Source: Variovorax sp. JS1663 (GTDB taxonomy: Bacteria; Pseudomonadota; Gammaproteobacteria; Burkholderiales; Burkholderiaceae_C). From it: DNA of 64,000 bases. The notes under the pieces are model-generated. The model searched no databases. It worked only from the letters and a program-made list of their open reading frames with translations, and had not been told where the DNA came from. Every line of letters starts with the position of its first letter. Position 1 is the first letter of the stretch. The translations under genes were made by a program, and so were the position numbers. Where the stretch lies: positions 124,001-188,000 of the forward strand of contig NZ_LYMK01000008.1 in NCBI RefSeq assembly GCF_002157355.1. Direction: 5' to 3'. Shown one piece after another: positions 30,840-39,880 of this stretch.

Positions 30840-31184
30840 ATGGCGCTTCGCGATCTTGCCCTGACAGTCCTCGAACTCGAGCCCTTTGAATTCCATTGGG
30901 TTCTGATGGAGGCTGTGCAGGCGGACTCGGAGGAGTGCCTGGTCTATCGGCCGGTGGATTCCTCCACCAAGGGACTGCCCGACTATTCGGAGGCGCTGAT
31001 CCAGGGCGCCTCGGCGCTGCGCGTGCTGCAGGGCCTGGCGCCCTTCGGCAAGCCGATGGCGGCCATGGGCATCGGCGGGGATTCGGCCCAGGCGCCGATG
31101 ACGCGGCCCGCGGGCCCGCACGATTCCCGGATGGCGGGCGAGGCGGACTCCTGCATGCTCACCACCGACCACTCGCTGCTCTAG
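30840..31184 (+). CDS. Hypothetical small protein
   Basis: A 114-residue protein I do not recognise. AGAGG at 30828-30832 supports the ATG. The first ~70 residues are well ordered ('LRDLALTVLELEPFEFHWVL', 'MEAVQADSEECLVYRPVDSS', 'SEALIQGASALRVLQGLAPF'). The last 40 are Pro/Gly/Met-rich and probably disordered, ending 'CMLTTDHSLL'. It has no signal peptide or membrane segment. Codon use (strong G/C third positions) and the ribosome site argue for a real gene. A weak promoter-like pair, TTGTCG (30781) and TAACAA (30802), with only 15-bp spacing, lies upstream. It sits alone between the DegP-like gene and the convergent polyol operon. Confidence 0.6.
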   Translation: MALRDLALTVLELEPFEFHWVLMEAVQADSEECLVYRPVDSSTKGLPDYSEALIQGASALRVLQGLAPFGKPMAAMGIGGDSAQAPMTRPAGPHDSRMAGEADSCMLTTDHSLL

Positions 31185-31208
31185 GCTGCAGCGCTCGACA
31201 GTTTTCTT

Positions 31209-32135
31209 CTAATCCAGTTCCGCACGCCGCGGCATGTCGGCGCCGCGGCGCGAGCAGGTGATGGCGGCTGCACGGGAGGCGAAGCGCAGCAGGGCGGCCA
31301 GGCCTGCCGCATCGAGTGCCGCCAGACCCTCGGTACTCAAGGCACCTCGCTCGTCCAGCCAGGTCAGCAAGGCAGCCTGGAACGTGTCGCCGGCGCCCAC
31401 CGCATCCACCACCGTCACCGGCACCGCTGCCTCGGTCGCATGCAGGCGGTGCGTCCACGCTTCGCTGCCCTGCGCTCCGCGCGTGAGCACCACCAGGTGC
31501 GCGCCGGCCGCGAGCCAGCCCCGCGCCACCTCGCCGGGCGCCGAGCCGGGGTAGAGGCGTTCCAGGTCCTCGTCGCTGACCTTCACGATGTGCGCCAGCG
31601 CCGCCATCGCCTCGACCGTCTGCCGCCAGCGGGCGAGGTCGGGCTCGACGTTGAGGCGCACGTTGGGGTCGTAGGCCACGAGGCGGCGGCCACGCTCGCG
31701 CGCGGCCAGGGCGCGCAGGGCGCTGCCTGTCGGCTCGACCACCAGCGCATAGGAGCCGAACTGGAGCACGCGTGCTTCCGCCGGCAGCGCGGGCAGGTTG
31801 TCGGCATGGATGGCCCGGTCTGCGGTGCCGTGGCCGTAGAAGGTGTAGTGCGGCATGCCGGCCGCATCCACGCTCACCACGCTCAGGGTGCTCGGCGCGT
31901 CGCTGCGCACGACCAGCCGCGGGTCCACGCCCTCGGCGGCCAGCGCCTGCACCAGTCGCTCGCCGGCCGCGTCGCGCGACAGGCCGGTCAGCAGCGCCGC
32001 GCGGCGTCCCAGCCGTGCCAGGCCCACCGCCACGTTGAAGGGCGAGCCGCCGATGCGGGCGTCCATGCGCAGGCCGGTGGCGGTCGCTTCCAGCACGTAG
32101 ACGTCCATCAGGGCTTCGCCGCAGACCACGAACAT
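31209..32135 (-). CDS. PfkB-family carbohydrate kinase (fructokinase-like)
   Basis: A 308-residue ribokinase/PfkB-family sugar kinase. The N-terminal 'VVCGEALMDVYV' and 'RIGGSPFNVAVGLARLGRRA' (sugar-binding lid with Gly-Gly) and the C-terminal 'TVVDAVGAGDTFQAALLTWL' (signature with catalytic Asp, GAGD) are complete. GGAGGATTGAC directly before the ATG at 32135 is a strong ribosome site inside the end of xylB. It is the last gene of the leftward polyol operon. By analogy to MtlZ of Pseudomonas it should phosphorylate fructose, produced from mannitol or sorbitol by the operon's dehydrogenases, to fructose 6-phosphate. Confidence 0.88.
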   Translation of the reverse strand: MFVVCGEALMDVYVLEATATGLRMDARIGGSPFNVAVGLARLGRRAALLTGLSRDAAGERLVQALAAEGVDPRLVVRSDAPSTLSVVSVDAAGMPHYTFYGHGTADRAIHADNLPALPAEARVLQFGSYALVVEPTGSALRALAARERGRRLVAYDPNVRLNVEPDLARWRQTVEAMAALAHIVKVSDEDLERLYPGSAPGEVARGWLAAGAHLVVLTRGAQGSEAWTHRLHATEAAVPVTVVDAVGAGDTFQAALLTWLDERGALSTEGLAALDAAGLAALLRFASRAAAITCSRRGADMPRRAELD

Positions 32136-32136
32136 G

Positions 32137-33621
32137 TCAATCCTCCTGCGGCGCAGCGTCCGATGCGACGAAGAAGGGCCGCAACCGGGCATAGAGCGCC
32201 CTGAAGCGCGCGTGGCGCGCACGCTGAACCTCGATCGCCGGGCCGATGGTGGGCGCGAAGCGCTGCCGTACCGCGGGCTGCCGGCAGACCTCGGCGGGCG
32301 GCCCGCCGTCCGCCAGCCAGGCCAGCCGCGCCGCGCCGAGCGCCGCGCCGGCCTCGCCGCCCTCGCAGATCGCGAGCGGCGTTTCCAGCACGTCCGCCAG
32401 CAATTGCGCCCACCAGGTGCTGCGCGCGCCGCCGCCCACCAGCACCAGGTCGCCGGCCGGCCTGGCGAGCGTGTCCAGCCCGTCGCGCAGGCCCAGGCTG
32501 ACACCTTCGGCCACCGCGTAGGCGATCTCGGCTGGCCCGTGCGCATGCGTCAGGCCGAAGAGCACGCCCTGCGCATCGGCGTCGTTGTGCGGCGAGCGCT
32601 CGCCCGACAGATAGGGCAGGAAGAGCGGCGCGCTCCGGCGCCCCGCGTCGCCCACCGTGGCGGCCGCGGCCAGCAGCGCCGCCGCGTCGCCGAGCCCGAA
32701 GGCGCGCGCGGCCCAACTGATGGCGCTGGAGGCCGACAGCATCACCGACATCTGGTGCCAGCGCCGAGGCAGTGCATGGCAGAACGCATGGACCGCGGCT
32801 TCCGGCCGCGGCTCGAAACGGTCGGTGCACACGAAGATCACGCCCGAGGTGCCGAGCGAGACGAAGCCCTGGCCCGCCTCGACCAGGCCCATCCCGACCG
32901 CACTGGCCGCGTTGTCGCCGCCGCCCCCGGCGATCGTGATGTTCGGCGCCATGCCCCAGCGCTGCGCGAGCTCGGGCCGGAGCTGCCCGGCCGGCGCGCT
33001 GCCTTCCACCAGCCGCGGCATCTGCGCGCGCGCAAGGCCGCAGACGCCCAGGAGTTCGCCCGACCAGTCGCGCGCGCCCACGTCCAGCCACAACGTGCCC
33101 GAGGCATCCGACATGTCGCTGGCGAACGCGCCGCCGAGCATGAAGCGCAGCCAGTCCTTGGGCAGCAGCACGTGCGCGATGCGTGCGAACAGCGCGGGCT
33201 CGTGCTCGCGCATCCACAGCAGCTTGGGCGCGGTGAAGCCCGGCATTGCGAGGTTGCCGGCGATGGCCGCAAGCCGCGGTACCTGCGCCGTGAGCGCCCG
33301 GCACTGGGCGGCGCTGCGGCCGTCGTTCCAGAGAATGGCGGGGCGCAGCACGCGGTGCTGCGCGTCCATCGCGACGGCCCCGTGCATCTGGCCCGACAGC
33401 CCGATGGCGCGCACCGCGGACAGCGCGGCGGGCTGCGTGCGCCGAAGTTCGGCCATCACGGCTTCCAGCGCCTCCCACCATTGCGCGGGGTCCTGCTCCG
33501 ACCAGAGCGGCGCGGGCCGGCTCACGTCGAGCGGCGCGCGTGCCAGTCCGACGATGCGGTGATCGTCCGCCAGCAGCAGGGCCTTCAGCTCCGAAGTGCC
33601 CAGGTCGAGCCCCAAGTACAA
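32137..33621 (-). CDS. xylB: Xylulokinase
   Basis: A 494-residue FGGY-family kinase converting D-xylulose to D-xylulose 5-phosphate with ATP. Motifs include the first ATPase segment 'YLGLDLGTSELKALLLADD', 'IGLSGQMHGAVAMDAQHRVL' (XylB-specific QMHG), the catalytic Asp region 'ASDMSDASGTLWLDVGARDW', 'GGGDNAASAVGMGLVEAGQG' and 'LVGGGARSTWWAQLLADVL'. The start is a TTG at 33621 with GAGGAG seven bases before it; no ATG yields the required N-terminus. It lies 10 bases after the AraC gene in the polyol operon and matches MtlY. Its substrate would be the D-xylulose made from D-arabinitol. Confidence 0.92.
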   Translation of the reverse strand: MYLGLDLGTSELKALLLADDHRIVGLARAPLDVSRPAPLWSEQDPAQWWEALEAVMAELRRTQPAALSAVRAIGLSGQMHGAVAMDAQHRVLRPAILWNDGRSAAQCRALTAQVPRLAAIAGNLAMPGFTAPKLLWMREHEPALFARIAHVLLPKDWLRFMLGGAFASDMSDASGTLWLDVGARDWSGELLGVCGLARAQMPRLVEGSAPAGQLRPELAQRWGMAPNITIAGGGGDNAASAVGMGLVEAGQGFVSLGTSGVIFVCTDRFEPRPEAAVHAFCHALPRRWHQMSVMLSASSAISWAARAFGLGDAAALLAAAATVGDAGRRSAPLFLPYLSGERSPHNDADAQGVLFGLTHAHGPAEIAYAVAEGVSLGLRDGLDTLARPAGDLVLVGGGARSTWWAQLLADVLETPLAICEGGEAGAALGAARLAWLADGGPPAEVCRQPAVRQRFAPTIGPAIEVQRARHARFRALYARLRPFFVASDAAPQED

Positions 33622-33631
33622 GCGCCGCTCC

Positions 33632-34561
33632 TCAGCCGAAACGGTGATCGGCCTGGCGCCTGAATTCGGTCGGCGTCATGCCCTTGATCTCCAGGAAGCG
33701 CCGGTTGAAGTTGGCGACGTTGTTGAAGCCGACCTGGTAGCAGATGTCCGTCACGTAGTGGTCGGTCTGCATCAGCAGGTGGCAGGCGCTGTTGATGCGC
33801 ACGCGGTTCACGAAGTCGGTGAAGCTGTTGCCGGTCGAGCGCTTGAAGAAGCGGCTGAAGCGGCTCTCGCTCATGCCCAGCTCGGCCGCGATGTCGGACA
33901 TCACGATCGGTTCGGCCAGGTTGGTGGTGATGCGGTCCACGATCACGTTGATCTGGTCGACGCCGGCCTCGCCCTCCACGCCCTGCATCTGCACGTTGGA
34001 GAGCAGCCGGTAGTCGGTGCATTGGGCCAGGTCGGCCAGGTAGTCGCAGAAGAGAGCGAAGCGGCGCAGCCCGTGCGCGGCCTTCACCGCGTCCCAGTGC
34101 GCCTGCGCGCGCTCGGCCAGCCCGAAGAACTCGATGCCGTGGCGCGAGCGCTCCAGCAGCTGCATCACCTCGCGCAGCTCGGGGATCCCGGCCGCCGCGG
34201 CTTCGATGGGCTCGTGGCGGAACTGGATCACCCGGTCCCGCCCCGCCGCGCCGCCGGCCGGCGCGTCCAGCGAGATCCAGTTGTGCGGCAGGCGCGGCCC
34301 GCACAGCACCAGATGGCCGGGCTGGAAGGGGCCGATCCAGTCGCCGATGAAGGCCTTGCCCGAGGTCTCGGTGATCAGGTGCAGCTCGTATTCCTCGTGG
34401 AAATGCCAGCGCACCAGCGGGCTCGGGAAGCCGTGGGCCAGGCAGCGGACCAGGCCGGCCTCCTCGGGCGCCTCGTAGCCGAGCGAGGGCGAGCGCGCGA
34501 TGTCGCGCTCCAGCTCGGGCTCTCGGTGGCGGGGCAGGTGGCGTTGGCGCGCCGATGTCAT
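33632..34561 (-). CDS. AraC-family regulator of the polyol operon (MtlR-like)
   Basis: A 309-residue AraC/XylS-type activator. The N-terminal cupin-like sensing domain (~45-165) includes 'VRWHFHEEYELHLITETSGK' and 'GHLVLCGPRLPHNWIS'. The C-terminal double helix-turn-helix (~205-305) contains 'VMSDIAAELGMSESRFSRFF', 'RINSACHLLMQTDHYVTDIC' and the family end 'VGFNNVANFNRRFLEIKGMT'. The ATG at 34561 is preferred, with GGAGAG 12 bases upstream; a GTG five codons earlier is possible. It is embedded in the operon between the SDR and xylulokinase genes, unusual compared with Pseudomonas mtlR, which sits beside the operon. It probably activates the promoter before the binding-protein gene at 41187. 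Confidence 0.88.
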   Translation of the reverse strand: MTSARQRHLPRHREPELERDIARSPSLGYEAPEEAGLVRCLAHGFPSPLVRWHFHEEYELHLITETSGKAFIGDWIGPFQPGHLVLCGPRLPHNWISLDAPAGGAAGRDRVIQFRHEPIEAAAAGIPELREVMQLLERSRHGIEFFGLAERAQAHWDAVKAAHGLRRFALFCDYLADLAQCTDYRLLSNVQMQGVEGEAGVDQINVIVDRITTNLAEPIVMSDIAAELGMSESRFSRFFKRSTGNSFTDFVNRVRINSACHLLMQTDHYVTDICYQVGFNNVANFNRRFLEIKGMTPTEFRRQADHRFG

Positions 34562-34581
34562 GGCCGGTCTCTCCACACCTT

Positions 34582-35370
34582 CTAGCCCATGACGTTACCA
34601 CCGTCGACATTCAGCGTCTGTGCGGTGATGTAGCGGGCCTCGTCGCTGGCCAGGAAGACGGCGGCGCCGGCGATTTCGGCCGGCACGCCCATGCGGCCCA
34701 GGGGCACCTCCAGCCCGACCCGGCGCTTCTTCTCGCCGGGCGGCAGGCCCTCGTATCGGGCGAACAGCCCATCGACCTGGTCCCACATGGGCGTGTCGAC
34801 CACGCCCGGGGAGATGGCATTGACGCGGATGCCGTGCGGCGCCATCGCCAGCGCCGCGCTTTGGGTGTAGCTGATGACGGCCGCCTTGGTCGCGCAGTAG
34901 TGCGACACCAGCGCCTCGCCGCGCCGCCCGGCCTGCGAGGCCATGTTGATGACCGAGCAGCCCGGCGCCCCATGGTCGACCATGTGCCGCAGCACGCGCT
35001 GCATGACGAAGAACAGCGCCTTCACGTTGACGGCGAAGAGTCGGTCGAAGGAGGCCTCGTCGCTCTCCAGCAGCGGCGCCATGTCGAAGAGGGCGGCATT
35101 GTTGACCAGTGTATGGACCGGTCCGCCGGCCGCCTGTGCCGCCTCCAGCAGGTGCGCCACCGAATGGGTGTCGGTCACGTCGGCCGGCAGGTACACCACC
35201 CGCTGGGGATGGCTGCGCTGGAGCGCCGCCACGCCCTCCGGCGGCGCGGGCGCGCGGTCGACCAGCGTGCAGCGCGCGCCCGCCTGCAGGCAGGCCTCGG
35301 CGATGGCGAGTCCGATGCCGCCGCCGGCACCCGTCACGAGCACATGGCGCCCTTCGAGACGTTCATTCAT
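34582..35370 (-). CDS. SDR-family polyol dehydrogenase (sorbitol/L-iditol type)
   Basis: A 262-residue short-chain dehydrogenase. The cofactor motif is 'VLVTGAGGGIGLAIAEACL' (TGxxxGxG) with Asp at the end of beta-2 ('CTLVDRAPA'), indicating NAD+ preference. 'LVNNAALF' and the catalytic Ser...Tyr-x3-Lys ('NMASQAGRRGEALVSHYCAT', then 'KAAV') are present: Tyr in 'HYCATK'. The C-terminus 'YITAQTLNVDGGNVMG' is typical. The closest function in such operons is SmoS-like sorbitol (glucitol) to fructose oxidation. Its ATG overlaps the stop of the arabinitol-type dehydrogenase by four bases (35367-35370), so the two are coupled. Confidence 0.86.
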   Translation of the reverse strand: MNERLEGRHVLVTGAGGGIGLAIAEACLQAGARCTLVDRAPAPPEGVAALQRSHPQRVVYLPADVTDTHSVAHLLEAAQAAGGPVHTLVNNAALFDMAPLLESDEASFDRLFAVNVKALFFVMQRVLRHMVDHGAPGCSVINMASQAGRRGEALVSHYCATKAAVISYTQSAALAMAPHGIRVNAISPGVVDTPMWDQVDGLFARYEGLPPGEKKRRVGLEVPLGRMGVPAEIAGAAVFLASDEARYITAQTLNVDGGNVMG

Positions 35371-36797
35371 GCTGCCGTTTCCTCGATGAAGTCATGGACC
35401 CGCGCGGCGGCACCGCGCACCGCCGCCGTCAGGCGGGCATCGCCCGCGACGTCGCCCCACAGCCCCTGATCGGCGCACAGCGCGGCGACCGGGTTGGGCG
35501 CTGCGCAGATCGCATGCGCCGCCGCCTCGTCCATCCCCTGGTCCTGGTAGACGTAGGGCAGAGCGCCCGCGTGCCAGCGCTGCAGGAATGCCAGGAACAG
35601 ACCCGGCAGCATCGCGACGCTCGCAATGTCCTCGCCGCGCCCAAGGCGCTCGCGCACGGTGGGCGCGATGAATCCGGGGATCTTGGAGAAGCCGTCCATC
35701 GCCACGCGCTGGTTGGTGTCGCGGATGGCGGGATTGCCGAAGCGTTCGAGCACCACGTCGCGGTAGGCGCCGAGGTCGATCGGGCTCGGGCGCTCGGGCG
35801 TGTGCAGGCAGGGGATCACGTCCTCGGTCACGTAGTCGAAAGCCATGCGGCGGATGGCCGGGTTCTGCGTGCCCTCGTGGATGTATTGCAGGCCCACCAG
35901 CGTCCCGGCCCACGCGATGCAGCTGTGGCTGGCGTTGAGGATGCGGATCTTGGCCTCCTCGTAGGGCGCCACCGAATCGACCAGCTCCACGCCCACGCGG
36001 GCCCAGTCGGGCCGGCCGTGGATGAAGTCGTCCTCGATCACCCACTGGGTGAAGCGCTCGGCGGTGACGGCGGCGGCATCGTCCCGGCCCGTCGCCTCGC
36101 GCACGCGCTCGCGCAGCTCGGGCGGCGGGCGCGGCGTGATGCGGTCGACCATCGCGTTGGGGCATCGGGTGTTGTCGCGCACCCAGTCCGCGAGATCCGC
36201 CAGGCCGGCGTGGCCGATGAATTCGAGCAGGCCCCGGCGGAAGCGCTCGCCGTTGTGGCGCAGGTTGTCGCAGTTCAGCAGGGTCACCGGGCCCGCGCCG
36301 GCGTCGCGGCGTGCGCGAAGGATGGCGCAGGTAGCGCCGTAGATGGTCTGGCCCGCCTCGCCGCGCCGCGCGCGCTCGAGGTCCTGCGCGAGCTCCGCGG
36401 CGTCGAGGTCGAGGTGGTCCTGCGGGTCGAGGTAGTAGCCGGCCTCGGTCACCGTGAAGGAAACGATGCGCGTGCGCGCGTCGGCGCCGCGCGCGACCAC
36501 GCGCGCCAGCGACGGCTCCCAGGGCAGCACCTCGCGGATGGCGCCGACGCGCTGGTAGCGGTAGTCGCCGGCCGGGGACACGGTCTCCACCGTGTAGCAG
36601 CCGTCCTGCGCGCGCAGGGCGGTGACCACCTCGGCCATGTCCGGCCGCAGGTTCGCGCCCGAGATCGACCAGCGTGCATCGCCAGCCTCGATCAGCTGCT
36701 GCAGGTAGACCGCCTGGTGGGCGCGATGGAAGGAGCCGAGTCCGAGATGCAGGATCACGAACTCGGAGAGAAGAGGAACTGGCATGGCGCGTTTCAT
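35367..36797 (-). CDS. dalD: Mannitol dehydrogenase family protein (D-arabinitol 4-dehydrogenase-like)
   Basis: A 476-residue polyol-specific long-chain dehydrogenase/reductase. The N-terminal Rossmann part has 'VILHLGLGSFHRAHQAVYLQ' and 'VTLLNCDNLRHNGERFRRGL', the latter the DalD-type form of the domain. The C-terminal domain has the catalytic Lys region 'EEAKIRILNASHSCIAWAGT'. The start ATG 36797 has GGAGGG eight bases upstream; a second ATG four codons in (36785) lacks a better site. It oxidises D-arabinitol to D-xylulose (with xylB) or mannitol to fructose; the NCDNLRHNGERF block favours arabinitol. It is separated from the upstream ATPase gene by 162 bases of GC-rich intergenic repeat. 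Confidence 0.88.
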   Translation of the reverse strand: MKRAMPVPLLSEFVILHLGLGSFHRAHQAVYLQQLIEAGDARWSISGANLRPDMAEVVTALRAQDGCYTVETVSPAGDYRYQRVGAIREVLPWEPSLARVVARGADARTRIVSFTVTEAGYYLDPQDHLDLDAAELAQDLERARRGEAGQTIYGATCAILRARRDAGAGPVTLLNCDNLRHNGERFRRGLLEFIGHAGLADLADWVRDNTRCPNAMVDRITPRPPPELRERVREATGRDDAAAVTAERFTQWVIEDDFIHGRPDWARVGVELVDSVAPYEEAKIRILNASHSCIAWAGTLVGLQYIHEGTQNPAIRRMAFDYVTEDVIPCLHTPERPSPIDLGAYRDVVLERFGNPAIRDTNQRVAMDGFSKIPGFIAPTVRERLGRGEDIASVAMLPGLFLAFLQRWHAGALPYVYQDQGMDEAAAHAICAAPNPVAALCADQGLWGDVAGDARLTAAVRGAAARVHDFIEETAA

Positions 36798-36829
36798 CTC
36801 GGTAGCCCTCCCGCACTCCGCACCTCCGT

Positions 36830-36956
36830 ACTGCGGCCGGCGAAGCCACGCCCGTTGGTGGAACACCGCGGAACCGGCTTTGCCGGGCCGCTGGTGTTGC
36901 CCCCGGTGAGGGGGTTGGCGGACCACACGAAGTGGGGGAGCCTGGGGGAGAGCGTC
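36830..36956. repeat. Comamonadaceae-type GC-rich intergenic repeat (polyol operon)
   Basis: Between the ATPase and dehydrogenase genes the sequence runs CTGCGGCCGGCGAAGCCACG, ..., GGAACCGGCTTTGCCGGGCC, ..., CACACGAAGTGGGGGAGCCT. It contains several short stems (CCGGC/GCCGG, CCCCC/GGGGG, CACACGAAGTG). I recognise this as the dispersed intergenic repeat type of Comamonadaceae; the element at 27,766 shares its GCCGGGCCGC core. It may act as a processing or stability element within the operon transcript. Confidence 0.45.
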
Positions 36957-36959
36957 ATT

Positions 36960-37991
<1,032 letters not shown>

Positions 37992-38052
37992 ACGAATCTC
38001 CTGTACTTGTCTTTCATCCGGCCGCATCGTTGCGCGCAGCCTGGGGGTGGTC

Positions 38053-38877
38053 TCATTTCACGGCGCCGAAGGTGAGGCCTTGGACCAATTGCTTCTGGCT
38101 GAACCAGCCGAACACCACGATCGGTGCGATGGCCAGCAGCGAGGCGGCCGAGAGCTTGGCCCAGAACAGGCCTTCGGGGCTCGAGTAGGAGGCGATCAGC
38201 ACCGCCAGCGTCCCGGCCTTGGCCGAGCTCAGGTTGAGCGCCCAGAAGGCCTCGTTCCAGCTCAGCACCAGGCACAGCAGGCCGGTGGAGGCGAGCCCGC
38301 CGACCGACAGCGGCATCACGACGTTGCGGAACTCGGTCCACAGCGTGGCGCCATCCATGCGCGCCGCTTCCAGGATCTCCGGCGGGATGTCCTTGAAGCT
38401 GGTGTAGAGCATCCACACCATGATCGGCAGGTTCGACAGGGTGAACACCACGACCAGCGCGGTGCGCGAGTCGAGCAGGCCGGCGGTCTGCGCGAGCACG
38501 TAGATCGGCACCAGCGCACCCACCGCCGGCATCATCTTGGTCGAGAGCATCCACATCAGGATGTCGCGCGTGCGCTTCGTGCGGAAGAAGGCCATCGAGT
38601 ACGCGGCCGGCGCCGCGATCAGCAGGCCGAGGATGGTCGAGCCGACGCTCGTGATCACCGAGTTCTTGGCGAACAGCAGGTAGTCGCTGCGCCGCTGCAC
38701 TTCGGAGAAGTTCTCGAGCGTGGGTTCGAAGACGAAGAGCGGCGGTACGTGGATCGCCTGCAACTCCGTCTTGAAGGAGGTCAGCACCAGCCAGCCCAGC
38801 GGGAAGAAGAGCAGCAGCGAGACTGCCCACGCGCCGGCCGTTCGCAGGACCACGGGAACAATACTGTCGGTTTGCAT
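38053..38877 (-). CDS. Carbohydrate ABC transporter permease (MalG-like)
   Basis: A 274-residue inner-membrane permease with six transmembrane segments, starting 'TAGAWAVSLLLFFPLGWLVL'. The EAA loop that docks the ATPase is 'ILEAARMDGATLWTEFRNVV' plus 'MPLSVGGLAS'. 'FFRTKRTRDILMWMLSTKMM' and 'LVPIYVLAQTAGLLDSRTAL' are typical of polyol-specific MalG proteins (MtlG/SmoG). The ATG at 38877 follows the first permease by 13 bases. It partners the permease at 38891 and the ATPase at 36960. Confidence 0.92.
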   Translation of the reverse strand: MQTDSIVPVVLRTAGAWAVSLLLFFPLGWLVLTSFKTELQAIHVPPLFVFEPTLENFSEVQRRSDYLLFAKNSVITSVGSTILGLLIAAPAAYSMAFFRTKRTRDILMWMLSTKMMPAVGALVPIYVLAQTAGLLDSRTALVVVFTLSNLPIMVWMLYTSFKDIPPEILEAARMDGATLWTEFRNVVMPLSVGGLASTGLLCLVLSWNEAFWALNLSSAKAGTLAVLIASYSSPEGLFWAKLSAASLLAIAPIVVFGWFSQKQLVQGLTFGAVK

Positions 38878-38890
38878 GGTCGTTGTCCCC

Positions 38891-39880
38891 TCAGTCCAGG
38901 CTCTTGCCGATGATGCGGATCAGGAAGGCCGCCACGATGTTGGCCAGGACCACCGCGAACAGCGCGCCGGCCGAGGCCACGCCCACGTCGAAGTTCATCA
39001 GCGACTGCTTGAAGATCATGTAGGTGAGGTTGGTGCTCTCGTTGCCCGGGCCGCCGTTGGTGGTGACCGCGATCTCGGCGAAGACGGACAGCAGAAAGAT
39101 CATCTCGATCATGATCACAACCGCCATCGGCCGCGCGAGGTGAGGGATGGTGAGGTAGCCGAAGCGCTGCAGCGCGCTCGCGCCGTCCATGCGCGCGGCC
39201 TCCATCTGTTCGCGGTCCAGCGACTGCAGCGAGGTAATGAAGATCAGGCAGGCGAAGGGCAGCCACTGCCAGGCGATCATGATGATCACGGACAGCAGCG
39301 GCACATCGGTCAGCCAGTCGACGGGCTCGGCGCCGAAGGCGCGCCAGACGTCCGCGAGCACGCCGTAGATCGGGTTCATCATCATGTGCTTCCACAGCAG
39401 CGCGTTGACCGTGGGCATGACGAAGAAGGGCGAGATCAGCAGCACGCGCACGATGCCGCGGCCGGGGAAGGGCTCGTTGACCAGCAGCGCCAGCAGCACG
39501 CCCAGCACCACCGTGCTCACGATCACGCTGCCGATCAGCAGCAGCGTGTTCCACACCGCCGGCCAGAAATCCGGGTCGGTGACGAAGTAGTGGAAGTTCT
39601 CGAGGCCGGCGAAGGGATGCTCGCCGGGCTGCATCAGGTTGTAGTTGACGAACGAGAAATAGATCGTCATCACGAGCGGCACGATCATCCAGAGGAAGAG
39701 CGTGATCACCGCCGGCGCCATCAGCGCACGGGGCAGGAAGCGGTCGGTGGCAGCGGCGGTTTTCTTGTTCTTCTTCCCGCTCTGGGAGAAGCCGGGGCGA
39801 GCCGGCGCATCGTCCGTCGTGGACGCCGCGCCGCCGCCGACCCGGGCCTCCCCCGCGGAGGAGGGGGTCAGCGAGCTCAC
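38891..39880 (-). CDS. Sugar ABC transporter permease (MalF-like) with repeat-derived N-terminus
   Basis: A 329-residue permease with six transmembrane helices beginning at ~residue 48 ('MAPAVITLFLWMIVPLVMTI'), EAA loop 'QMEAARMDGASALQRFGYLT' and C-terminal 'FDVGVASAGALFAVVLANIV'. The GTG start at 39880 overlaps the binding-protein stop by four bases (GTGA), giving a hydrophilic leader 'SSAGEARVGGGAASTTDDAP', then 'ARPGFSQSGKKNKKT'. The DNA for this leader (CCCTCCTCCGCGGGGGAGGCC..., GGCTTCTCCCAGAGCGGGAA) resembles a common Burkholderiales intergenic repeat read in frame, so the conserved domain effectively starts near residue 40. An internal start is possible, but the overlap favours GTG. Confidence 0.88.
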   Translation of the reverse strand: MSSLTPSSAGEARVGGGAASTTDDAPARPGFSQSGKKNKKTAAATDRFLPRALMAPAVITLFLWMIVPLVMTIYFSFVNYNLMQPGEHPFAGLENFHYFVTDPDFWPAVWNTLLLIGSVIVSTVVLGVLLALLVNEPFPGRGIVRVLLISPFFVMPTVNALLWKHMMMNPIYGVLADVWRAFGAEPVDWLTDVPLLSVIIMIAWQWLPFACLIFITSLQSLDREQMEAARMDGASALQRFGYLTIPHLARPMAVVIMIEMIFLLSVFAEIAVTTNGGPGNESTNLTYMIFKQSLMNFDVGVASAGALFAVVLANIVAAFLIRIIGKSLD

